From the NCBI GenBank assembly GCA_947179485.1, contig OX359245.1, forward strand, positions 65,893,067-65,957,066: 64,000 nt of DNA, read 5' to 3'. The DNA is from Allacma fusca (taxonomy: Eukaryota; Arthropoda; Collembola; Symphypleona; Sminthuridae). The translations under genes were made by a program, and so were the position numbers. This document shows, piece after piece, positions 47,410 to 58,365 of the stretch (position 1 is the first letter of the stretch; every line of letters begins with the position of its first letter). The notes under the pieces were generated by a model, which was given only the letters and a program-made list of their open reading frames with translations, had not been told where the DNA came from and searched no databases.

Positions 47410-49320
47410 TTTAAAATTTTGTACCTGTACCCGTACCAGTACCCCTATGAACAGGTCCAAATTTGTTAGACCTGTACCTGATCTCAATTTAAATCAACGT
47501 AATTGCAATTACCTGAAATGTACCTGTACCCAAAAAAAAACCCAAATACTGGACCCTTGGGTACAGGTAACTGGCGGTACCTGGATCTGTACCCAGGTCC
47601 TACTTTTAAGATTCTGAGAATTTGTTGTAACTAATATTCCATACCGTAAGAAAATTGATAGTTGTAATCAACTTTCATGGTTCCCATGATAATCACGATA
47701 AAGTAAACTCAGAAACCTATATTAAACTATGTTACAAAAATAGTTGCGAACATGTTTTATTGCTGGGTAATTCAATTTATTTACTGTTTTGACTGTAATG
47801 AAACATTGCTCAAAACTGAATTGCAAAGGTAGATCACGAGTCTGAAGAAATGCTTAAGAAATAAACGTAGTTTTTATAATATGGGATGCCAAAAGTTACC
47901 ATATGAATGCATTGCACAGAAACTGACACTTTTTCACTCAGCTCTTCTGTATGCACTCTTTTCTGTTCAACGGCCTAGAATTGTAGTAGGGTTCAAGTAC
48001 TCCTAAAGAAATTATTGTACTAGAATCATCAAACTAATTGCAATTACATTACACTAGTGATTTTTGACATTTAGTATTTCCCATACTATTTCCTCCTAAA
48101 CAAAGTTACTTTGGATTCGTGATCTGCTCAAATTCCCTTTACAACAAATTTTATGAAAATCGTGGAAGAGGTTGTCAAGAGAATTTGTTCAAATTTCTGT
48201 AAAACAAAAGCATTAACATGTCTACGAAAATGAAAAGTCTACGACTCATGGGCAATATGAAATGAAAGAAGGCTACGCGCAAAAAAATTTAAAAGTAGTT
48301 CATGAAATAATAAATTTGTGTTCAACACAGCACAACATGCTGTAGAGTAGGTTCCTTTTTTGATTTTACGTTTTCTTAATTGTCGCTGAGTTTTCAAGGT
48401 ACGACACGACCTTGCCTTCGATAGCTCTCGTAAAATCAAACTTAAAAATACAGAGCATTTTCAACGCACAAGAATATTTATTTATTCCGGACCACAGAGT
48501 TACATACTTCCATAGATTTTTAAATGGAGATTTATTTCCTGAATTTCCTATAACTGGTCAAAATAGTTTCAAACAATAATTAATAATTTCACTTTCACAA
48601 AAAATGGCTATTTTACTTGAGCCTATTTATAATTGATCCAATTAAATGTGCATAACTAATAACACTGATTGTTATTAAATTAATTATAAAGTGTACAAAT
48701 TCCACCCATAAAATTCTTTATAATCTTGGATAAAACCGAAAAACTTGTCACGCTTTCGTTTTTCTTCCGAGCCCTTCTCGGACACTTCTTTCCTCCTTGG
48801 ATGACTTGGATACTTCCATCTCAGATCCGCCATGCCAGTCCTTTTTCCTCACCCCATTTTCTCTCCGTTCGAAGCTGATTGGCTGATCACTCGCTCGGCC
48901 ATTTTCATCTCCCTTCTTGATTGGCTGCTGCAACTTCTTCTCCAATAGCTTCTTCTTACATTCCCTGGTAACTTCGTGTAAGGTTTTGAGTTGCTTAGGA
49001 ACATCTGGAGTTTTCTGCAACTCTAACGCTTCAGTAACTCCAGTCGTAATTTTAGCCTCTGGTTCAATATATGTACCATCAATGCCAGAGGGATTATTCA
49101 CCATTCTCGACATTAATAGTACCCATACAGTTGTACAAAATACTTGGAGATCAGGTTCAGGTACTTCAAGCACTGGTACCTGTACCTGATGGAGTCGACT
49201 CAAATAGGTAGTTTCCTTTACCCGTTCCCATACCGGTACCTGCAACCAACTTTGCGGGTACAAATTATATGTACCCAGAATGTACCCAAAAATGTTGGGT
49301 ACAAAATTCATGTACCCATT
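47410..49320. mobile_element. DNA element with GTACC-type subterminal repeats
   Basis: The left zone (47423-47605) and right zone (49139-49325) are both crowded with GGTACCTGTACC-like words (GTACCTGTACCC, GTACAGGTA, GGTACC) in inverted arrangement, bracketing about 1.5 kb of ordinary sequence. This is the same architecture as the subterminal repeats in the elements at 11953 and 17820 but with a different word. Termini and TSD are not resolved. Confidence 0.55.
48748..49311 (-). CDS. Hypothetical protein inside the GTACC element
   Basis: A 187-codon ORF whose first part lies in the repeat zone (VPVLEVPEPDL). From MSRMVNNPSG (about 49108) it looks like a real, charged, partly helical protein (LKTLHEVTRECKKKLLEKKL) ending in a basic/acidic low-complexity tail (KSSKEERSVREGLGRKTKA). 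The internal ATG is the more likely start. No family recognised. It could be a captured host exon or a transposon gene. Confidence 0.35.
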   Translation of the reverse strand: MNFVPNIFGYILGTYNLYPQSWLQVPVWERVKETTYLSRLHQVQVPVLEVPEPDLQVFCTTVWVLLMSRMVNNPSGIDGTYIEPEAKITTGVTEALELQKTPDVPKQLKTLHEVTRECKKKLLEKKLQQPIKKGDENGRASDQPISFERRENGVRKKDWHGGSEMEVSKSSKEERSVREGLGRKTKA

Positions 49321-49934
49321 TCGTACGCCAACAGAATGTCAATACGCAACAGAATGAATGAGTGTGCAGTGTGCATAGTTTATCATAAAATTTAATATGT
49401 ACTGAAATAAATAAATTCATAGCATTTATAGAACTATGATTTGACTTTTCTTTAATATATTTTATATATCAATGCATTTATGCAAATCAAAAATACGTCA
49501 TCTGGATTTATCGTTGTGAATTGGAAAAGATTGTTTTTTTCAGTCGTGTTCATGTATTCGCAGTGATCTAATAGTTACTTCAAGCTTATTTCCTATTCAT
49601 TACTGCTAGATACACATATAATTGACACCGTATATTAGGTGGTTCTACTTGTTTATGCGATTTTGTGTTAGTTAATTTTCATATGCTACCATAAGAATTG
49701 CTTCGATGGAAATTGTGTTCCCATGAAACTATGTATCGTATTATATCAGGAATGAATAGACGGAATAAAATATATAGAATGAAATGATAGACAGTATCTA
49801 TAGGCCGTATTCCGAATCACTGCAAAATTTTACGATAGCATCAAATTCGATTTATTGAATAACGTTTATTGATTGGAAAAAATAAAACGGTTCAATCCAA
49901 AGAATAAGTTCTGTTTACAGCAGGAGTCATCCGA
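49321..49934. other. Intergenic and 3' UTR of Gly-rich gene 2
   Basis: Nothing coding. A minus-strand AATAAA lies at 49865-49870, 65 bp past the stop codon, a plausible poly(A) signal. Confidence 0.5.
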
Positions 49935-51140
49935 TCATTTGCCATAACTCGGTTTTGCAGCTCCAGAGCTTGCGGGTTTAGTATTGCTACCTTTGTAACC
50001 TAATTGCTGGCTTTGTCCTTGCCCGTAGGAACCTTGAGAGCCTTGTCCTTGACCTTGTCCGTATTGACCCTGAGAGCCTTGTCCTTGACCTTGTCCGTAT
50101 TGACCCTGAGAGCCTTGTCCACTACCTTGACCCTGTCCGTATTGACCCTGAGAGCCTTGACCTTGTCCGTGCTGTCCTTGAGATCCTTGCCCCTGACCTT
50201 GTCCGTAGGAACCTTGAGATCCTTGACCCTGACCTTGTCCGTAGGAACCTTGAGATCCTTTACCCTGATCTTGACCGTAGGAACCTTGAGATCCTTGACC
50301 CTGACCTTGTCCGTAGGAACCTTGAGATCCTTGACCCTGACCTTGTCCGTAGGAACCTTGAGATCCTTGACCCTGACCTTGTCCGTAGGAACCTTGAGAT
50401 CCTTTACCCTGATCTTGACCGTAGGAACCTTGAGATCCTTGACCCTGACCTTGTCCGTAGGAACCTTGAGATCCTTTACCCTGATCTTGACCGTAGGAAC
50501 CTTGAGATCCTTGACCCTGACCTTGTCCGTAGGAACCTTGAGATCCTTGACCCTGACCTTGTCCGTAGGAACCTTGAGATCCTTGACCCTGACCTTGTCC
50601 GTAGGAACCTTGAGATCCTTGACCCTGACCTTGTCCGTAGGAACCTTGAGATCCTTGACCCTGACCTTGTCCGTAGGAACCTTGAGATCCTTGACCCTGA
50701 CCTTGTCCGTAGGAACCTTGAGAGCCTTGTCCCTTGCTTGGTGCGTAAGTTCCCTGAGAGCCTTGTCCCTGGGGTTGTCCTGCCCCTCCGTATGATTGAC
50801 CTCCGTTATTTCCGCTTACTGGCTTACTGTAAGAGCTGCCACCACTTCCTTGGTTGTATGTTCCTTTTGACCCTTGGGAAGTTTGCGTATAGGTCCTTGT
50901 CAACACGGCCCCACTTGCCTATAGTTACAAAAACAAACTTAAATTGATTTGCGTCCTCTAGACTGTTAACCCAATAATCAGTATTAATTAACGATTTCAG
51001 CGCTAAACAGCATGTGATTATAATCACATAATAATTATTTAATTCCAAACCCAAAGAACCCAAAAAATTATATTCTTTTTATAAGAACTTACCGCTACCG
51101 CGACAGTCACCAAACCGAGAAGTATTGCCAACTTGCTCAT
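49935..51140 (-). CDS. Secreted Gly/Gln/Ser-rich repeat protein 2
   Basis: Exons 51093-51140 and 49935-50918, 343 residues. Exon 1 is the signal peptide MSKLAILLGLVTVAVA. The mature chain opens ASGAVLTRTY, then a spacer, then 15 tandem 12-residue units GSYGQGQGQGSQ (36 bp each), of which three (the 7th, 9th and 13th) are GSYGQDQGKGSQ with a paired Asp and Lys. Degenerate GQYGQGQ units and a KPSYGK end follow. No Cys. The extremely regular array and the Q/G/S/Y composition suggest an extensible or adhesive extracellular material; the function is unknown. Copy number is likely variable between individuals. Paralogue of 45648-46132. Confidence 0.88.
50208..50735. repeat. 36-bp coding minisatellite (15 units)
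   Basis: Units of 36 bp repeat in register inside exon 2 of the Gly/Gln-rich gene. Unit variants are limited to two synchronised codon changes (Asp and Lys), which points to amplification of blocks rather than independent mutation. Confidence 0.9.
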
Positions 51141-51218
51141 GATGAAAGATGAAGGTACTGATGTACTGAACTTTTCCTGGAGTGAGTTGAATATAAAAAC
51201 AACATCTCCGAAATCACT

Positions 51219-51225
51219 ATTTATA
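51219..51225 (-). promoter_or_regulatory. TATA box (TATAAAT) of Gly-rich gene 2
   Basis: Minus-strand TATAAAT about 80 bp upstream of the ATG at 51140. The conserved upstream module is at 51470-51570 (TGACCT at 51493). Confidence 0.65.
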
Positions 51226-52092
51226 CCCCTAAAATCTATGCATATCACTACCTCTTTAATTACAATTGTTATTTCATCAGCCAGCAAACACAGCTTCAAC
51301 TGAACTCACAGATACCTCAACGATTCTTTGATTTAGTATAGACAATACCTGACAAGCTCTAACCAACTTCGTTTTGCTGTCCTTTGTCATTAGGAGCGGG
51401 ATGATCTGCAATTTAATAAAAACTTACCTCATTTAATAATCTGTCACATTCAGAGCTTGATTCCCATTTCAGTTTGCACAGATGTCTCAATTTGACCTAC
51501 TTTTATTTGCAAAGTGTACTGAAGGTTAAGACAGTGCAAATGTTTTTTGTTTCACTTTGCACACATTTCAGTGGTATTCAGTACCCCATCTGTTTTTGTG
51601 AACAGAATTTTTCCAGCTTTGAACTAAGTATTCAAAAGTTGCATTAATTATTATAATCGAATATTTTGCATGAATCAATAATCAATGAATTGACGTCAAT
51701 CATAAAATACTGGAACTTTATTTAGCCCAGATTTTATACACCGCCCGTAAAATTTCAATGGGGCTTCAAGGTGACTGCATTTAAGTCCTAATTTTAGATA
51801 CCATCAGCTGATATCTATATTTGAGCGTCAGTAAATATAATCATAATTCTAAACATTTGCAAATATTAATGCAAGAATAATATTTTGTGAATTTGAGCAG
51901 TCATTTTAAATTTTAATGCATGTGTAAACATTTGTTATTAAAAATTCCCATAGTACAAGTTGGACGCTTTCAATGGTACATTTTATTTCAGAAAAGTTTG
52001 CAAATCATCCTTGAAAATCATAGGAAAAAATTGGAATAGTAGATTTAAAGTACACAGTTTTTTTTGCAGGTTTATTACTTGCGAACCGTATT
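51226..52092. other. Promoter region of Gly-rich gene 2 and 3' side of the divergent IR
   Basis: Holds the module 51470-51570. The rest has no recognisable features. Confidence 0.5.
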
Positions 52093-54018
52093 TTATAGTT
52101 TGCCGTAGCCCTTGTCATTGTCAGAGCCATTTTGATTTAGCTCACCTAATTTTAGAATTTTCAAAAAATATTTCCCCACGGTCTGTACCTGTACACGAGG
52201 ATTCAAAAACTTCAAAACTTCATACTCAATACTAAAAATTACCAGGGCTGTAAACATCCCGGAAAGTAAGATTCCAAAAGGGGTTAACATTTGATCGATA
52301 TGGAAGGCCGCCACTGTGGATTTTAAAGACTCGGTTAAACTGACTAATTTATCTTTTAAATCCGACCGCCCCAATGTCTTTAACCAACTAATCCCTTTCT
52401 TTTCGTTATAGTTCTTAATGTCTTCAATCCATTTGTACGTATGTCCTGAATCCCTCAGCCAGCTCACAACGCCCCCAAATGACTCCAGATGTTTTGAATC
52501 CTTCTGGAGCGCGGGGTGAAGTAATATTTGAGTAACGGCCTCTCTGGACTGCACAACTGGGAGAATGCCCCTTGATAAAGTTAGATTTTTAGCCACAAGA
52601 GGGTATCCAATAGAGTCCCAAGAAATACAAGCTTTTTTCTTGTCCAGCGCAGAGCTCAAAACGCATCCCAGGAAATCTTTCACTCGAAACATCCGTTGAT
52701 TTAAATTTTGATACTCCAATTTTTGCGTGGATTTAAAGAAATTATCCCCTGCAGCTCCTGGGAAGTACATCATATTAACCTGGTAGTCTTCTCTATTACC
52801 CAGTTCTTCAAAATCCTCCGGGATATGTTCCTTCGTTGGGATTGTTATGGCTGAGAGGATTTCGGAACAGTAGAAATTAATCAAAATGAAAGACATGACT
52901 ATCCACATCAGCGTAAAGAATCGAATCTCGCTTGGGATTTTTACAGCTTGCATTAAGAGAGGGCAGTAGGAGAGGGTGAACGTGGTTTGGTAGACTTCGT
53001 GAGCTTTGCATGCCGTGGGGGCACAGCGCAGTCGGACGTAAATGCAGAGCGCCATGCAACAGAGGGTGAAGAATGTGACAAACCAGACAGTTTTTGAGAA
53101 CGGAACCTCGAAAGCGCGCCAGTTGACTCGAGCTAGCGGAAGCGCCGTGAGGAAGATGAGCCGAAGCTCTAGCGCATGCGTACTGAAACTCACAGCGTCC
53201 AGACGCTCTGCCGTCGGACTCAGCATCAGGGTCATGTCTATTCGTCGATAATGGAGATCCGCCATGGTCCCAGCCCAGCTCCCGTTCGGGTGCATTAATT
53301 GGCGCGCAGGAAAACTGAGGTCAAAGGTGAAGTTGTAAACGCTCGCCGCTGCTAGCGCATAGCCGTAAGAAACCCCTAGATTTTTCTTCCCTACTTCCGC
53401 CGCTACCAAGTGTGGCTCAATTTTCCAAACGGCTACTTTAAAATGCCCATTTCTTAAAGTTGAGGTTTTAAAGGCGTTATTTAAGGTCTCAGAGGACAGC
53501 GCCATCCAGCGGATATTATTATTCCTATCTCTTATGTACACTTCCTCATTCTTGACGTCAATCCCGATTTTTGTCTTTAATAAGCTCGCCGCAAATGTCC
53601 GGAACACATTTTCCACTTCGGATTTGCCACCGTAAATTAAATAAGTATTTCTATTTAGGAAATTTCCTTCGTTGTCGAAGTTTGTGGGAGTGGCTTGGAT
53701 CAAAACATTCTCGCAGTGGGAGAGGTATCTATTTGCAACGATATTTTTCGGTTGTACTGAGAGTTTTGAAATTGAGATGGGTAAAATTTGCTGGTTTTCA
53801 AAACCTTTTAAAACGTTTCCTTCCACTAAAAACAAGGATGAATTATTTACGGAGTCCAATGCAATTCTAACGGGACATCGTCTTGTCAAAAGGGTACGTT
53901 GCAGCAGTATCACTTTAAAAATGTTTTCTTCTTGAGCGCCGCAACCTACTGTTAAGATTGTGAATGAGAAAAGGATTTCCAACGGAAGTATTATTTTTTG
54001 GGAAAATATTTGCTTCAT
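52093..54018 (-). CDS. Divergent ionotropic receptor, intronless
   Basis: One open frame of 641 codons. Signal peptide about 1-28; the S1 half includes NGSWAGTMADL (246-255), the usual NGSWxGxxxDL motif; M1 310-329; pore loop about 345-363; M3 365-385 ending NFYCSEILSAITIP where canonical receptors have SYTANLAAFLT; the S2 half; M4 579-600; a short basic cytoplasmic tail. The single-exon structure and lost SYTANL signature are typical of 'divergent' IRs (taste or odour receptors) rather than co-receptors. A plasma-membrane cation channel subunit. Start chosen at the ATG immediately before the hydrophobic leader. Family is confident, ligand unknown. Confidence 0.9.
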   Translation of the reverse strand: MKQIFSQKIILPLEILFSFTILTVGCGAQEENIFKVILLQRTLLTRRCPVRIALDSVNNSSLFLVEGNVLKGFENQQILPISISKLSVQPKNIVANRYLSHCENVLIQATPTNFDNEGNFLNRNTYLIYGGKSEVENVFRTFAASLLKTKIGIDVKNEEVYIRDRNNNIRWMALSSETLNNAFKTSTLRNGHFKVAVWKIEPHLVAAEVGKKNLGVSYGYALAAASVYNFTFDLSFPARQLMHPNGSWAGTMADLHYRRIDMTLMLSPTAERLDAVSFSTHALELRLIFLTALPLARVNWRAFEVPFSKTVWFVTFFTLCCMALCIYVRLRCAPTACKAHEVYQTTFTLSYCPLLMQAVKIPSEIRFFTLMWIVMSFILINFYCSEILSAITIPTKEHIPEDFEELGNREDYQVNMMYFPGAAGDNFFKSTQKLEYQNLNQRMFRVKDFLGCVLSSALDKKKACISWDSIGYPLVAKNLTLSRGILPVVQSREAVTQILLHPALQKDSKHLESFGGVVSWLRDSGHTYKWIEDIKNYNEKKGISWLKTLGRSDLKDKLVSLTESLKSTVAAFHIDQMLTPFGILLSGMFTALVIFSIEYEVLKFLNPRVQVQTVGKYFLKILKLGELNQNGSDNDKGYGKL

Positions 54019-56148
54019 GTTGAATGTGAGGATAATTTTTAGGGGATTATCAGGAGTCTAGAGATACTTACTCCAGTATTTTCCCACCTTCCTGCCGTTT
54101 CCGTATCTTATGCAAAAGTGAAGAAGGTCTTTCTTGCACTGGGGGATCGATACCTGGAAAAAATGTTGGTCAAATGCAATTAGTGGTTTAATGTTGATTG
54201 GTTCCTTGTTATAATCAATTACGCGTGTCCGAGTCATTAATAAATACTTGCATCGGCACTCGAAATACTTCCCTACTTTCTATTCTGCACATGCTACAAA
54301 TATTAATACAAGCGTCATTTTAGCATCGGAAATATTGATATGAGGAAGATATCTGCATCGATGACAAATAATGTCTCTTAATTCAATGATCAAGATTCCG
54401 GCTAAATGTATGTCTGCGTAAGATTTAGTAATTGTGTTTTGTTGTTAATGCATGAGAGACATATCCCTGAAATTGATTCCAAGAAGAGAGCTGTACTAAC
54501 AATCTCCGAGAATTAATAGTTTATGAGGCGATGATAAACTTCGTCACTCCCAGGGAATACTAGTTACAAAGTATATAATAAAAGCTATGTAGTTCCCACT
54601 ATATTTCTGATATGGTAATTGGCAAGAGATATGTATACTGGAGTTAGCATATATACATTCTGTTACCTTTAATTGTAAAAAGTATAGGATAATTCTAAAG
54701 AGCCCTCCAAGCGTAACAAATTATTGCAACGCTTATCCTTCAATTAAAGCAACACTATGAGTTAGGATTGCGTAAAGACTTGCTCAATTTATTGTTTGTA
54801 CACTTTGGCCATATTACCTATAATTAACGTAATTAGGTGCCATAAATCTTAAGTGTCAATAGTCTTCGTATTGAGGAGAGTCAGTTTAATACACAAACCT
54901 AATGAAGGCTATGCTGTCATAATAAACAATCCTTGTGCAAATTTCCTACATATGACTCTCAAGGGATAACCGGTTTTTTGGGGAGATTATTCCCCTCTGA
55001 ATAATGATATAGATAAAGTATCTCTAATTTCGTGTTATTTTTTGCCTGTATCTAAGAAATGGAACAAAATTCTAAAAAAACATTGGCTATAGACAAAATG
55101 CGTTAGTAATTACTTCGGGAAAAATAATTATATTTATTAGTTTCTTGTTAATATACCCCGAGTTATTTATTTTCGTGAGCTTTTAATCACCCTTTGGAAT
55201 TATGATAGCCTTTAGAATGAATATTCAATATGAACTCGGTGTCAGGAGCGATGACTATATTCTTATTTATGCATGAGTGTTACTGTACAGTGTTTCAAGT
55301 AACCTTCAAAATAAAGAGCGGGAGCATGTTGGGAGAAATTAGGCATCCGGAACGAACGTAAGAGCGGGCGTATTTGATGGTTCCTTGGAAAGCCCGTAAA
55401 AATTTGCAACGAAAACTGCTGAAAGATATTCTGAGTTCCAGAAGCAATTTTAATATTTCTGAGTTTTAATGTTTTCAAAAAGAAACCTGACTTTACAACT
55501 CCTTGCGTCCGTACTTTTGAGTGCAGGAATGGATTCATTTCTTGAAAATTCTCAAGCAAAATATCCTGTAACATCCGGGAATTGAATACCGCTTGTAAAT
55601 ACTTTGAATGTACTGTAACGTAATAATTTCAGTGCATAACATAATCATGTTACTATTTCCTTAGTCATCTAATGCTTGTTGCGGATAATTTAATCCGCTA
55701 CTGTTAAATGAAATTTTATTTAATACGTTGTCATTGGTAAAAGATTAATCCAGCAAATAGTTTGAATCTCCAGAACATATAAAAGGGAGAGCTCAATGAC
55801 TGCATGGGTTTGTTTGACTTAGGAGGTATTAACTCTGGCTCTTGGAAAAGCATAGAAAAACAGGGGAGCTCTGCCTGAACCAATACTTTGATGATAATAA
55901 TAAATTGTTAAACGTTAATGAAATGATATGAACTACTAATCGAATACGAACAACAGGATCATAATGAGCAATAATTGTATTCTGTTACAGTACAAGTATG
56001 GATACTGTAGTAAATACTGTTATTTTAATTATTGTAGTCGATGGTTCGTAATGAGGAAAAATGTAATGAAGAGCCAATTATGGAATAAATAGGGAAATAT
56101 AAATGGATTTGAGAGTGAGAGATGAAAAATGTTGGGGAATAGTGTAGA
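54019..56148. other. Intergenic; a possible small exon, otherwise nothing
   Basis: At about 54083-54155 (minus) a segment between TTTTTTCCAG and GTAAGT encodes IPQCKKDLLHFCIRYGNGRK; it could be a 5' exon of the divergent IR or the end of another gene. An ORF at 55263-55574 (minus, 103 codons, ATG) has no motif. The rest is AT-rich spacer. Confidence 0.3.
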
Positions 56149-56261
56149 AGGTAGAGAGGCACTTGCCTTGGAGTGAGGGATTTCGGGCTTGTGTCTCAGC
56201 GTATGAAAGATACGAAGAATGAGTATGTATGCACGTATAAGGTTTTGTTCTCACAGTATAC

Positions 56262-56267
56262 TTTATT
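56262..56267 (-). terminator. Poly(A) signal AATAAA in the LTR R region
   Basis: AATAAA about 115 bp after the TATA box, followed by GTATACTGTGAGAAC. Spacing is normal for an LTR. Confidence 0.6.
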
Positions 56268-56379
56268 TATCTATAGTGCGTAGATGGATATACTTAGTCG
56301 GTCTCACACGCGTTCCCTTGCTCTGCTTAGCTCAAGATTTGACGTTGCTCTCCTCTCTCGTACCTTTGGAGGCACGAGG

Positions 56380-56386
56380 TTTTATA
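56380..56386 (-). promoter_or_regulatory. TATA box TATAAAA of the LTR promoter
   Basis: CCGTATAAAACCTCG on the minus strand, about 1.7 kb from the U3 start and before the AATAAA. Confidence 0.6.
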
Positions 56387-57315
56387 CGGAGGTGAGCTCA
56401 CAAGAGCCCACCTCCAGTATTTTCTTTAGAATTCATTTTAACCAATAATATTAAGTTAGGGCAGGTACCTAACGTAATTTTCATGTTTTTATAACTGGGT
56501 AGTATAGGTATGTATGCTGATTACACGTATTAAAGTTACAAAGTTAAATATTGATTAACATGAATTGGGGAAGGCGAAACGATGTCCTCATCGTTTAAAA
56601 TGTTAGGCAATGAAAAATGTCGAACTTTGTCATGAAATTTTTTGCTGTTGTTGTTATTTTAGGCTGCTTCTATTTTGAAGTGGGACGACGTAGTTTCTTG
56701 TTCCTTTGGTTTTCTTGGCTTGAGCTCTTTCCACTGGAGTTGAATAAACTTTTTAGCTCTACAAATATTATTTGCTCTAGTAATATCTTTTTAACATATA
56801 ATATTCGTATTAAAATGTGTGTTATCGTTAGAACATCATTAGTTTTAGACACTAGTAGTGGAATCAGTCAGTATATACTTCCTGGAGTGGCAGAAAATTC
56901 TGTCCCCAGAATTAATCAAACGGAATTGAGTAAAATTTGGAGAGGAGGTTCGCAAGATGGAGACTTTATACACGGTGAGTAACAATTTTGTATTGGGTTA
57001 GTGAGATTAACATTGAAAAGGAGCTTATAGTATGAACTTAAAGTGTGTGTATAATAGATTTTACAGAATTTTTGTGTGTGTACAGGGTGTCTAATTGGAA
57101 GTGTCGAAATGTAGTGATCAGTTACAATTTCTGGAAATGAGGAAAATGTGTTGGGAGCTGCAGCTCATAGTACATAGGTATAGAATTAAGACAAAAATTG
57201 CTAAGTGTGTAATATAAGAATGTGATGTGTGAGAATTATGTGAGAGTGTTTGTGAAGCTAGGAAAAATTGTTAGTAATGAAATATAATAATTTTTTTTTG
57301 TAATTTTCTTGATAG

Positions 57316-57471
57316 ATGACTTGCAAATGTCATGGCGTCCCATGTGTGGTTGCAGGTGAAGTTGTCATCATAGAGGGTGCTGACCTGAACATCCGTGAAT
57401 GTGGGTCATGTTGTGAAGTCTGCTATAGTCAATGGAAATTTGTTCTGGAACTCAGAATAAATACATATTAG
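57316..57471 (+). CDS. Short Cys-rich ORF, antisense within the LTR (51 residues)
   Basis: The ATG follows immediately on an acceptor-like TTTTCTTGATAG. The ORF has eight Cys (CKC, PC, ECGSCCEVC), an unusual density for chance. Upstream on the same strand at 56617 a frame opens with a signal-like hydrophobic start (MSNFVMKFFAVVVILGCFYF), and a GTGAGT donor lies at 56975, but joining that donor to this acceptor gives a different frame that stops soon. Could be a small secreted Cys-rich gene, a transposon by-product or chance. Confidence 0.25.
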   Translation: MTCKCHGVPCVVAGEVVIIEGADLNIRECGSCCEVCYSQWKFVLELRINTY

Positions 57472-57699
57472 TAAATCTGTCAGCAATATAATGTTGTTGT
57501 GCAATTTCATTGTTATTGCAGATGGGGTCCGTGTCGCAGAACTAGTCAAGATATCAGAGCAAGATATTTAACTAAGATAGTTATTGTATAGGGTGCATGA
57601 TACAATTTTCCGGAAAAGCATGTTGATGTGTAGACTTGAATTTGCTTGCATGTCGTGATTATCTTTGTGTATTAACAAACGTGTGTAAATCATATGGTG

Positions 57700-58110
57700 A
57701 GTTGAAGATCACGTCTTCGGATGGGATGTTTGACACGGTGTTATATAATAAAATCATAAGTTTGTTGAAGATCATGTCCTTGGACGAGATGTTTGACATT
57801 GCATAGGTTAAGGTTCATATGGTTGTTGAGGATCTAGTCTTTGGACAGGATACTTGAAGTTGATAATTATAAGGTGCATAAGGTAGTTGAGGATCCAGTT
57901 TTCGGACAGGATGCTTGACAATGATAGTTAATAAGATGCATATTATAGTTGAGGATCCAGTCTTTGGACAGGATGCTTGACATTGATAGTCATAAGATGC
58001 ATAAGGTAGTTGAGGATCCGGTCTTTGGACAGGATGCTTGACACGGATAATTATAAGATGCATAAGGTAGTTGAGGATCCAGTCTTCGGACAGGATGCTT
58101 GACATTGCGG
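57700..58110. repeat. 61-bp tandem repeats in the LTR (seven units)
   Basis: GAGGATCCAGTCTTYGGACA-type units start at about 57704, 57768, 57828, 57889, 57951, 58012 and 58073 (spacing 60-64 bp), each followed by GGATGCTTGACA and a TAAGATGCATAAGGTAG-like spacer. The outermost copies are most diverged. Sits where enhancer repeats of U3 are often found. Confidence 0.9.
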
Positions 58111-58365
58111 AATGAGTGAGCCTGTCGTACAGGGGTCACGCCAAATTTTTTATGGGGTAAATACTTGGAAAATTTTTGAGGGTAAGAGGGGTCAGTGACC
58201 CTATAGTAGCATCATGTAGTGTTTTGAAGTTATGACTTGTAAACGACCCCGAAATAGGAGTTAGAGTTGTGGGGTGTTGAATTAAATTGCTGTTGCAACT
58301 GAAGGGTTTTTTCATTGAAATTGTTGATCATATAGCATGTATTTTAAATGAAGCAGAAGGCTATA

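Larger units (their letters stand above)
56149..58133 (-). mobile_element. Putative 3' LTR of the Ty3/gypsy element (about 2 kb)
   Basis: Lies directly after the pol stop. Minus-strand order fits an LTR: a U3 containing 61-bp tandem repeats (57700-58110), a TATAAAA at 56386-56380, a GC-richer leader, AATAAA at 56267-56262 (R), then U5 to about 56149. The proposed ends are TGTACGACAGGC on the right and ...TTCTACA on the left (TG...CA form). The 5' LTR is outside the window, so the ends and TSD cannot be verified. Confidence 0.6.

Noticed and set aside
50004-50795. 263-codon plus-strand frame over the Gln/Gly array
   Set aside because: Antisense shadow of the minisatellite; no start context or signal of its own, while the minus-strand gene has signal peptide, intron and TATA.
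55263-55574. 103-codon minus-strand ORF with ATG
   Set aside because: No recognised domain, no neighbours to join; a frame of this size can arise by chance in 64 kb of six-frame translation.
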